NCBI GenBank assembly: GCA_020632885.1
Contig: JACKEQ010000013.1
Span: 1-64,000, forward strand
Length of the DNA stretch: 64,000 nt
Direction of reading: 5' to 3'
Source: Alphaproteobacteria bacterium
Lineage (GTDB): Bacteria > Myxococcota_A > UBA796 > GCA-2862545
Of this stretch, positions 8,460-14,697 are shown piece by piece. The notes under the pieces were generated by a model that did not search any database, was not told the DNA's origin, and worked only from the letters and a program-made list of their open reading frames with translations. Position numbers and translations under genes: made by a program. Each line of letters starts with the position of its first letter. The stretch's first letter is position 1.

Positions 8460-9290
8460 GTGGACATCGTGCTCCCGGCGTTCTTCGCCGGCCTCGTGGC
8501 CGTCGCCGTCACCGTGGCCATCGAGCGGTTCGGGGGTCGTGTCGGGGGCTTCCTGGGCACGCTGCCCACCACCATCGTCCCCGCCTCTCTCGGGATGTTC
8601 GCCGACGACCCCGCCGTCTTCCGCGACGCGCTGTCCATCGCACCCGCCGGCATGCTCGTGAACGCCCTGTTCCTGTGGTCCTGGCGCGTCCTCCCCGACC
8701 GCCTGCCGGCCACCCTCGACCTCCGCGCGCGGCTCGGGGCCATGGTCGTGCTCACGCTCGGGCTCTGGGCCGTCGGCGCGTCCGCGGTGCTCGGGGTCAC
8801 GGGCGCCCTCACGCGGTCCGGCGCGGCGCCCGAGGCCATCGGGGTGTTCGCTACGCTCGCCATCGTCGGGATCGGCGCGCTGGCGTGCCGCGCCGGGGTC
8901 CCGGCCCCTCGCGGGGCCCGGCGTGTCGGGCCCGTCGCGCTGGTCGCCCGCGGGGTCCTGGCCGGCGGCGCCATCGGTCTCGCCGTCGCCATCGCGAGGT
9001 CCGGCCACGGGCTGCTGGCAGGGGTCGCGTCGGTGTTCCCCGCGATCTTCCTCACGAGCATGGTGTCCGTGTGGTGGTCCCAGGGCCGGGCCGTGTCCGC
9101 CGGGGCGGTGGGGCCCATGATGCTCGGGAGCGCGTCCGTGGCGGCCTACGCGCTGATCGCCGCGTTCACCCTCCCGGCCCTCGGGCCGGTGCTGGGCGTG
9201 CTGTCCGCCTGGATCCTGGCGGTCGGTGGTGTCACCCTGCCGTCCAACGCCTGGGTCGCCAGCCGTTCGGGAGCCGCCGATCAGAGGTAG
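8460..9290 (+). CDS. Integral membrane protein with two similar halves, unknown function
   Basis: 276 residues from GTG 8460, preceded by GGAGG; upstream in-frame sequence lacks coding character. About eight hydrophobic segments and no soluble domain. The two halves resemble each other: LPAFFAGLVAVAV then GGFLGTLPTTIVPASLGMF in the first half, and ARGVLAGGAIGLAVA then LAGVASVFPAIFLTSMVSVW in the second, in the same order and spacing. Such internal repeats are typical of transporters built from a duplicated unit, but I cannot name the family. It starts 104 bases from the divergent gene at 8355 and its end overlaps the convergent gene at 9281 by 10 bases. Confidence 0.75.
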   Translation: MDIVLPAFFAGLVAVAVTVAIERFGGRVGGFLGTLPTTIVPASLGMFADDPAVFRDALSIAPAGMLVNALFLWSWRVLPDRLPATLDLRARLGAMVVLTLGLWAVGASAVLGVTGALTRSGAAPEAIGVFATLAIVGIGALACRAGVPAPRGARRVGPVALVARGVLAGGAIGLAVAIARSGHGLLAGVASVFPAIFLTSMVSVWWSQGRAVSAGAVGPMMLGSASVAAYALIAAFTLPALGPVLGVLSAWILAVGGVTLPSNAWVASRSGAADQR

Positions 9291-10057
9291 TTGCCGGAGG
9301 TGTCGACGATGTGAGCCCAGTCGTCGCTCAGGACGGAGCAGGCGTTCGCACCCAGGCAGACGACGGTGTCCACGAGCGTCACGACGTCCGAGGCGCGGAC
9401 GCGGGTCCCGTCCTCGTACCGCATCACGGGCTGCGCGCCGGGCTGCCGTGTGCGGCAGGTGTACTCACGGGTTCCGCTCCAGTGCGTGAGCGGCTCGTTC
9501 ACGTACACCCGCTCGAGCACCGGCTGGTTCGGGAAGCACGCATGCGTGGCGTCCCGCCAGGTGCCCACCGAGCCCTGGCGGGGTGGGAGCGGCCTGGCCT
9601 GAACGGCCCCCGGATGGGCACACCTGTACGTCCGGTAGACCTCGACGAACTGGGCCGTGCTCATGGAGCCGGAGGACATCAGGTCACGCGGGTACGAGTC
9701 CGGGCCGAAGGTCGCCTGGCAGTAGGTGAGCGACTGGTGCATCGCGACGGCCTCGGCCTCGTCGAACGTGAGGCCCACCCCGGTGGCGCTCACCACATCG
9801 CCGTCGTTGGGGGGCACGTACACCCACGCAGCGTCGACCACGGCGTCCCAGAGCTGCTCGTAGATGGTGCGGTCCTCCACTTCCTCGTCGTCGAGATCGT
9901 CCGCTGGACCGTCGACGGCGTCGAAGTCCACCGAGATGCCGCCCCAGGAGGTCTCGCCGGAGGGGGCCGGGCTGGACGCAGGTGGGGTCGGGGTGCCGAG
10001 GTCCATGCCGAACCCGGCGCTGGCGGTGGAGAGGGCGAAGAGGATCGAGGTCAGCAT
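9281..10057 (-). CDS. Exported protein A of a paralogous pair with RNA-hairpin leader
   Basis: 258 residues from ATG 10057, chosen because AGGAG lies just upstream and a signal peptide follows (MLTSILFALSTASAG). A Pro/Ser-rich and then acidic linker (PADDLDDEEVEDRT) leads into a soluble domain with six cysteines. Its last 40 residues, with ASDVVTLVDTVVCLG and HIVDTSGNYL, match the whole mature part of the short lipoprotein at 11902-12129 (TSDVLAVVDAMVCIG, RIDTTGVW), so the two are paralogues that share this C-terminal module. Both are preceded by one duplicated leader (see 10055-10223 and 12127-12283). Function unknown; location is outside the cytoplasm. Confidence 0.75.
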   Translation of the reverse strand: MLTSILFALSTASAGFGMDLGTPTPPASSPAPSGETSWGGISVDFDAVDGPADDLDDEEVEDRTIYEQLWDAVVDAAWVYVPPNDGDVVSATGVGLTFDEAEAVAMHQSLTYCQATFGPDSYPRDLMSSGSMSTAQFVEVYRTYRCAHPGAVQARPLPPRQGSVGTWRDATHACFPNQPVLERVYVNEPLTHWSGTREYTCRTRQPGAQPVMRYEDGTRVRASDVVTLVDTVVCLGANACSVLSDDWAHIVDTSGNYL

Positions 10058-10060
10058 GGT

Positions 10061-10099
10061 GGCTCCTGGTCGCGCCGTCGATGGCGCACACCAGGAGCC
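10061..10099 (-). promoter_or_regulatory. RBS-sequestering hairpin before the gene at 10057
   Basis: Read on the minus strand the mRNA leader is GGCUCCUGGU, two bases, GCGCC, a six-base loop, GGCGC, one base, ACCAGGAGCC, then ACC and the AUG. The outer arms pair perfectly over 10 bases and the inner arms over 5. The 3' arm contains AGGAG, the only Shine-Dalgarno sequence of the gene, so the folded form would block translation. The same hairpin, with a G-U pair and a one-base bulge in the outer stem, stands before the paralogue at 12129. Confidence 0.7.
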
Positions 10100-10206
10100 G
10101 ATGCAGGACCCGGACCAGGCCGGTCCAGGCACCCGAGACCCCCGTCCACACGGGCGGAATCTCGACTCGAGGGGCGTTGGCCCCGCCTCGCGACACGGTC
10201 ACCCAG

Positions 10207-10220
10207 CATGACGGGTCATG
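10207..10220. promoter_or_regulatory. Palindrome CATGAC-GG-GTCATG upstream of leader A
   Basis: A perfect six-base inverted repeat around GG, 150 bases upstream of the start codon at 10057. The matching position of the other leader copy (12267-12280) has CATGAT-AG-GTCATG. Conservation at both ends of the duplicated block suggests a protein-binding site, perhaps the operator of the shared promoter. Confidence 0.5.
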
Positions 10221-10240
10221 TCGGATGAGGAAGTCGCCCC

Positions 10241-11443
10241 TCAGTCCGTCCGACGGAGCCAGGCCGCGACGACGGCCATCTGGTGGTTCATCGTCCTGGG
10301 GTACGTCGCAGCGAGGATGTGGTCCGCCAGCGCGTCCCGGGTGGCCGCGCTCAGCTCGCGACGGAGGTGCTCGAGCCTGGGAGGCTCCTTCCAGTCGACG
10401 ACCTTCGCGGTGAGCACGGCGACCAGCCAGCGGATCACAGGCTCCGGCACGGTGACGCCACCCACGGTGTTCCCGACCGGCAGGGGCTCTCCGCGGAGGA
10501 ACGTCGGCAGCGGGAGCGGCGGAAGGCCATCGACGAACGCCGCAGCCGCCTCCATTCCACCGTGGGGGAGGTGCTCCGCGAGGGCGACCAGCGTCTCGGC
10601 GCGCCACGCTGGCCGACGGTCGCGCGCCCAGTGCTCACGAAGGGCGGCCTCGGCCGCGGGCGACCCGATGCGACCCAGCGCCACCAGCGCGAGGCGTCGG
10701 ATCTCGCTGGCCCACTTCTCATCGGTGAACGAGCGCGGCATGCCCTTGGGCTTCTCGCGGCCCACGCGAGGGTCCATCGATCCGTCCAGGAGCGCCACCA
10801 GCCCCTCCACGACGGCATCGGGAAGGCCCGCTGCCCAGTGGATGGTGTCGAGGACGTGCCCCGGCTTCGTCAGGTCCTCGACCACCACCTCGACCATCTC
10901 CGGGCGCGACCGGAGCCGTCGGGCGAGGTGGCGGTCCGGTCGGACCCGGAAGCGCTCCAGGAGCCGCTCTTCAGAGCTCGCCGGAGCGAGGGACACGAGG
11001 AACCCGTGGTCCGCGTGCCACGCGCCCAGCGCGAGTGCCAGCTCTGTCCAGTCGTGACCCGCGACCGCTGCCCCACGGAACCGCGCGGCCAGCTCGAAGC
11101 CCATGGGGCTCCCCTCGTCCAGGAGATTCGCGAGGGTGTCGGGGTCGTCCAAGCACGGAGGGCCCCCGATTCCTGTCGGCTCACTGGGCTCCACGACGGC
11201 CTGCACCCGTCGGAACGCGGCGGCGAGGTCGTCGCGAACGCGGGCGGACGGCGGCCGCGGCTCCCCCATCTCCGAAGCGAGGGCGGCGAAGCGCGCCTGC
11301 GCCTCACCGTACTCCGACCCGGCATGCAGGTTCGCGCGTTGCCTCGCGTAGGCGGCGAGGGCGGCCCACGTGCGCGCTCGCCCCTTCAGGTACCGACCTT
11401 CGGCCGTGTGCACGTAGTCGTCCAACGTCCACGGGCGCGTCAT
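10241..11443 (-). CDS. HEAT-like helical repeat protein, unknown function
   Basis: 400 residues from ATG 11443 (MTRPWTLDDYVHTAEG). The sequence is Ala/Leu/Arg-rich and helical; segments such as EIRRLALVALGRIGSPAAEAALREHW and WRAETLVALAEHL look like HEAT-type repeats around residues 250-300, which usually serve as protein-binding scaffolds. No catalytic motif or membrane segment is seen. The open frame continues upstream to 11698 without a stop, and the sequence just before this ATG (DLADGLHEPPRLPAP) looks like real protein; the gene may in fact be the 3' part of a longer gene that includes 11304-11861 and is split by a one-base frameshift near 11510. Related in position to the exported-protein pair on both sides, but no functional link is known. 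Confidence 0.7.
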   Translation of the reverse strand: MTRPWTLDDYVHTAEGRYLKGRARTWAALAAYARQRANLHAGSEYGEAQARFAALASEMGEPRPPSARVRDDLAAAFRRVQAVVEPSEPTGIGGPPCLDDPDTLANLLDEGSPMGFELAARFRGAAVAGHDWTELALALGAWHADHGFLVSLAPASSEERLLERFRVRPDRHLARRLRSRPEMVEVVVEDLTKPGHVLDTIHWAAGLPDAVVEGLVALLDGSMDPRVGREKPKGMPRSFTDEKWASEIRRLALVALGRIGSPAAEAALREHWARDRRPAWRAETLVALAEHLPHGGMEAAAAFVDGLPPLPLPTFLRGEPLPVGNTVGGVTVPEPVIRWLVAVLTAKVVDWKEPPRLEHLRRELSAATRDALADHILAATYPRTMNHQMAVVAAWLRRTD

Positions 11444-11861
11444 GACACGGTCCTGCTCGGCGGGCGCGGGAAGGCGGGGAGGCTCGTGGAGCCCGTCGGC
11501 CAGATCCGATGCACCACACGCTCCGGCGGAGGTCCGCCCGTCCTGCCGCCAGCCGCTCGAGGACGACCTTCCCGTGCGCGAGCACCTCCACCACCACCGT
11601 GTCCGTGTTCGTGCTCCCATAGGCGCGCACGAGGAGCTCCATCGGGTCCAGGAGCCCTGCCGGCAGGGCGTCATCGCTCGCGACCACCCTGGACGCACCG
11701 GGCAGCTCGACCCCGAACGCCACCCAGGCCCCCTCGGTGCCTGCGATCACCGGCCCGACGAAGACGTCAGCACCGGCGGGGAGGCGGTTCAGCAAGGGGG
11801 GGAGACGCCGAACGTGGGCCAGGGGGACAGCGAAGAGACTCCAGGACGCGGACACCAACAC
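11304..11861 (-). CDS. Short protein, probably frameshifted into the gene downstream
   Basis: The frame opens at ATG 11861 with MLVSASWSLFAVPLAHV and has normal coding character for about 115 residues (for example NTDTVVVEVLAHGKVVLERL). After about 11510 the frame turns Arg/Pro-rich like the shadow frames of this genome, while the frame of the next gene gains protein-like sequence at the same point. One base too many near 11510 would join both into one protein of about 540 residues. As written, the two reading frames overlap by 140 bases, which is abnormal for this compact genome. The N-terminal part has no family that I recognise. Confidence 0.5.
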   Translation of the reverse strand: MLVSASWSLFAVPLAHVRRLPPLLNRLPAGADVFVGPVIAGTEGAWVAFGVELPGASRVVASDDALPAGLLDPMELLVRAYGSTNTDTVVVEVLAHGKVVLERLAAGRADLRRSVWCIGSGRRAPRASPPSRARRAGPCHDAPVDVGRLRAHGRRSVPEGASAHVGRPRRLREATREPACRVGVR

Positions 11862-11901
11862 CTCCGACGGGCCCCACGCATACCCTCCCGATCTCCAGCG
11901 C

Positions 11902-12129
11902 TCACCACACCCCCGTCGTGTCGATGCGCATCCCGATCATCGGGTGGAGCCGGCTGGAGCAGTCGCCGATCCCGATGCAGACCATCGCGTCCACGACAGC
12001 GAGGACGTCCGAGGTGTCGACGGGCGGGGTGACCACCCAGGCCGAATCCCCGTCTGGAGCCCCACCGAGGTCGGGGCTGCAGGCACTCGCGAAGACGGTG
12101 AGGGCGAGGAGGACGAGGCGGGTCGGCAT
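11902..12129 (-). CDS. Small lipoprotein B of the paralogous pair
   Basis: 75 residues from ATG 12129, with AGGAG upstream. The signal peptide ends in a lipobox (VFASAC), so the mature protein is a lipoprotein beginning at Cys17. The mature part is only about 58 residues: an Asp/Gly linker, then TSDVLAVVDAMVCIG and RIDTTGVW, which correspond to the C-terminal module of the larger exported protein at 9281-10057, including the pair of cysteines. It looks like a shortened paralogue that kept the C-terminal module and the complete leader. Function unknown. Confidence 0.7.
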   Translation of the reverse strand: MPTRLVLLALTVFASACSPDLGGAPDGDSAWVVTPPVDTSDVLAVVDAMVCIGIGDCSSRLHPMIGMRIDTTGVW

Positions 12130-12132
12130 GGT

Positions 12133-12171
12133 GGCTCCTGATCGCGCCGTCGATGGCGCACACCAGGGAGC
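12133..12171 (-). promoter_or_regulatory. RBS-sequestering hairpin before the gene at 12129
   Basis: Minus-strand mRNA: GCUCCCUGGU, two bases, GCGCC, six-base loop, GGCGC, one base, AUCAGGAGC, then CACC and AUG. The inner stem is identical to copy A. The outer stem keeps its pairing through a G-U wobble and one bulged C, and again contains AGGAG. Retention of pairing despite sequence change supports a functional RNA structure. Confidence 0.65.
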
Positions 12172-12266
12172 GGATGCAGGACCGGCGCCAGGGCCCGAAT
12201 CCCCCGCCCAGACGGGTGAATCTCGACTCGAGGTGCGCTGGGTCCGCCTCGCGTTCGTTCATCAGG

Positions 12267-12280
12267 CATGATAGGTCATG
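12267..12280. promoter_or_regulatory. Palindrome CATGAT-AG-GTCATG upstream of leader B
   Basis: Counterpart of the palindrome at 10207-10220, with one mismatch in the arms. It covers the stop codon of the endonuclease/phosphatase gene at 12276. Confidence 0.45.
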
Positions 12281-13169
12281 TCGAGTGACGCCGCACGACC
12301 AGGTCCGCCACCACCGGGGCATGGTCCGACCCGTGGGCCGGCAGCTCCCGCACACCGACCACGCCGAGCCCCGGCCCGACCAGCACGTGGTCCAGACGCA
12401 TCGGCGGCACCGGGAAGACCCCGTTCGGCCACGTGGACGCCGAGGCCCGACCCACCTCCGCGTGCGCGTCCCGCATGCCGGTGGCCAGGAGCCTGCGGTA
12501 CGACGGATGGTGCCGTGTCGCGTTCAGGTCGCCCGCGACCACGTCGGCGTCCAGCTCCGCGAGCAGCCCCATCTGGGCGTGCCAGAGCGGAGCATATTCG
12601 GCGTTGCGGGGTGGGAGCGTGTGCACGCCCAACACCGTGGTCCCGTCGTCCAGCACGGCACGAACGGCGGGCACACCGAGCAGGTCGACCGTCTCGAAGC
12701 GCGCCGGCACCCGCGAGAGCACCGCGATGCCGAACGAGCCTTCCTGGGGAATCACGCGACGGTAGGGCCAATCGTCCAGCACGGGCCCTGCCAGGGCTGC
12801 TCCCCAGCCGTGCGACACCTCCTGGAGCACGATGACGTCGGGGTCCGCGGCGACCAGCTCCGCGAGGACGTCGTCGTACGCGTCGTTCACCATGAGGACG
12901 TTCGCGGTGACCACCCGGAGCGGCTCGCCCTCCGGAGCGATGTGCGGCCCGTGGCCCCGGAGCGCCGGGAGCAGGACGGCCACCGCGAGCAGGGCGGACG
13001 GCCAGCCCCGCTGGGGAGCCCGGAGGGCGACCACGACCGCAAGGACGGACGCAGGGACGAAGAGCCAGCCCGAGAGAGCGTGCAGGGCGGCCGAGACGGC
13101 CGTGCTGTCGTCCACGAGGTGATGGAGGGCGAGCAGGGCGACGGGAACGGAGAGGAGCAGGGTGTGCAT
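12276..13169 (-). CDS. Endonuclease/exonuclease/phosphatase family membrane protein
   Basis: 297 residues from ATG 13169. Three N-terminal hydrophobic segments (about residues 1-85) anchor it in the membrane, and the EEP domain follows, starting RVVTANVLMVND. All core motifs are visible: the metal-binding LQEV Glu, the HTLPPRN region, GDLNATRHH (Asp and Asn of the active site), RLDHVLV and the final SDHAPVVADL with the catalytic His. Membrane-anchored EEP proteins of this layout occur widely and are thought to act as phosphodiesterases or nucleases outside the cytoplasm; the substrate is not known. It is followed directly by the duplicated leader of the next gene. Confidence 0.9.
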   Translation of the reverse strand: MHTLLLSVPVALLALHHLVDDSTAVSAALHALSGWLFVPASVLAVVVALRAPQRGWPSALLAVAVLLPALRGHGPHIAPEGEPLRVVTANVLMVNDAYDDVLAELVAADPDVIVLQEVSHGWGAALAGPVLDDWPYRRVIPQEGSFGIAVLSRVPARFETVDLLGVPAVRAVLDDGTTVLGVHTLPPRNAEYAPLWHAQMGLLAELDADVVAGDLNATRHHPSYRRLLATGMRDAHAEVGRASASTWPNGVFPVPPMRLDHVLVGPGLGVVGVRELPAHGSDHAPVVADLVVRRHST

Positions 13170-13220
13170 GGCTCCAATCTGCCCCGCTGGCACGCGGCGT
13201 CCGTAAGCGCCGGGTAAACG

Positions 13221-14675
13221 TCAGGGCGCCCGGCCGTCCTCGACCCACGTGCGCCGCACGAAGAGCTGCAGGCGCGCGCCCGACGGCAGGACGTAGGTGC
13301 GCGGGACGTAGCGCGTCGCGAACCCCGGCTGGCGCACGAGCTCCCGGTCGCTGCGGAACACCGGGGTCTCCCGTCCACGCGCGCTCCCGAGCTGCACGAC
13401 GTCCGGGTCGCGCGCGAAGACGTAGGCCCCATCCGCCTTCTCGTGCCCCGCGTTCCCCCTCCCCATCCCGGGCATCTCCCGGTGGGCGATGTGGGCGTCG
13501 TTCAGCCCGAGCATGTCGATGGTCCGGAACCCGCTGAAGTACGGCACGCTCCCCGCGGTGTTGGTCGCGAGCAGCGTGTCCGCCGGGAGGTTCTCGCGCA
13601 TCCACACGCCCACCTCCTCGCCGTTCCGCCCCACGACCCCGCGCTCGATCCGCGGCCGCAGGTCCGGGTGCCGCTCGAACAGGACCATCCCCCCCACCAT
13701 CGCCACCGCCGCCAGCCCGAGGCCCACCCGCCCGTGGTGCACGGCCCCGACCGCCGCGAGCACCGCCAGCACGGGCACCAGGCCCGCGAAGAACCGGAAC
13801 GCCGGCATCACGTCGCCGCCCACGAGCACCACGTACGCGGCGTGGGCCACCACCGCGACCCAGAGCACCCCGAGCGCCCGGCGCTCCCGGAGGGCCGGCA
13901 GCCCGAGGACCCCGAGCAGCACGAGCGGACCGAGCACCTGCAGAGCGTCGCCCAGATACCCCAGCCCCCGCACGACCTGGGCCTCCGTGCCGCCCACCTT
14001 GGCGTAGAACGTGTTCGGCAGGAGCCACCCGTACGCCCACCAGCGCCACGCGAAGTACGGCCCGTAGAGCCCGCCCGCCGCCACGACCGCCCAGGGTGTC
14101 CGACGCACGAGCGTCACGGCCGCCACGCACACCGCCACGACCACGACGCTGTCGGGCCGCGCGAGCAGCGCGGTGGCCCCCAGCAGGCCCACGGGTACGA
14201 CGGGACCGCCCTCGAGGGCCCGCACGCACGCGAGCGCGGTCCCCGTCAGCAGGAGGGCCACGAGCGGCACCTCCATCCCCGGCATCACCCACGCCGCGAA
14301 CGCACCGCACGTCCCGAGCAGCCCCGCCCCCACCGCGCCCTCGCGCGCGTCCACCGCCCGCACGAGGCGGCTCGCGAACGCCACGAGCCCGAGCGTCGCG
14401 AGCGCGAACCCCACGCCGAGCACCTTCGCGAGGGTCCGCGTGTCCGCACCCAGCGCGTTGCCGACGCCGAGCAGGAACACCCAGAGGAACGTGGTGTACC
14501 CCTCCACCCACTCGCCCGGGTTGTACACGAGACCCTCGCCGCGAGCGAGGTTCTCGGCGTAGCGGAAGCTGATGTACGCGTCGTCGAGCGTCCAGGGCTG
14601 CAGCGCCACCTGGACGGCGATCACGGCCAGGATGCCGACCAGCAGGCCGGCGACGGGCTCACGGGCGACGCGCAT
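13221..14675 (-). CDS. GT-C family membrane glycosyltransferase (ArnT/AftB-like)
   Basis: 484 residues with about ten membrane segments. Near the N-terminus (about residue 30) is LDDAYISFRYAENLARG followed by GLVYNPGEWVEGYT, the hallmark of GT-C enzymes such as mycobacterial AftB, with the catalytic acidic pair DD in the first external loop. A periplasmic C-terminal domain follows (about 320-484). Such enzymes move sugars from polyprenyl-phosphate donors to cell-surface glycans. Acceptor unknown. It lies head to head with a paralogue at 14698, the two starts being only 22 bases apart. Confidence 0.85.
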   Translation of the reverse strand: MRVAREPVAGLLVGILAVIAVQVALQPWTLDDAYISFRYAENLARGEGLVYNPGEWVEGYTTFLWVFLLGVGNALGADTRTLAKVLGVGFALATLGLVAFASRLVRAVDAREGAVGAGLLGTCGAFAAWVMPGMEVPLVALLLTGTALACVRALEGGPVVPVGLLGATALLARPDSVVVVAVCVAAVTLVRRTPWAVVAAGGLYGPYFAWRWWAYGWLLPNTFYAKVGGTEAQVVRGLGYLGDALQVLGPLVLLGVLGLPALRERRALGVLWVAVVAHAAYVVLVGGDVMPAFRFFAGLVPVLAVLAAVGAVHHGRVGLGLAAVAMVGGMVLFERHPDLRPRIERGVVGRNGEEVGVWMRENLPADTLLATNTAGSVPYFSGFRTIDMLGLNDAHIAHREMPGMGRGNAGHEKADGAYVFARDPDVVQLGSARGRETPVFRSDRELVRQPGFATRYVPRTYVLPSGARLQLFVRRTWVEDGRAP

Positions 14676-14697
14676 CGGCGGACGTTAACGCGCTCCC

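Larger units (their letters stand above)
10055..10223 (-). repeat. Duplicated leader, copy A (other copy at 12127-12283)
   Basis: About 165 bases directly before the exported-protein gene ending at 10057. They align nearly end to end with the bases before the lipoprotein gene at 12129. Shared blocks in both are the start region with its hairpin, the phrase AATCTCGACTCGAG, GTCCGCCTCGCG-like text, and a CATGA..GTCATG palindrome at the far end. The block between the genes is therefore one ancestral promoter plus 5' leader that was copied with its gene. Confidence 0.8.
12127..12283 (-). repeat. Duplicated leader, copy B
   Basis: Second copy of the leader described at 10055-10223, in the same orientation about 2.1 kb away. 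It begins at the start codon of the lipoprotein gene and ends at the stop codon of the EEP-phosphatase gene, so nothing else fits in this gap. It differs from copy A by scattered substitutions and a few small indels. Confidence 0.8.

Noticed and set aside
5483..9118. A 1211-codon open frame on the minus strand
   Set aside because: It runs in another frame of the fused MFS/spermidine-synthase gene, is Arg/Gly/Ala-rich and has no domain; a shadow of the real gene in very GC-rich DNA.
12262..14511. A 749-codon minus-strand frame over the EEP and GT-C genes
   Set aside because: Same frame-shadow composition; the genes in the other frame carry all the motifs.
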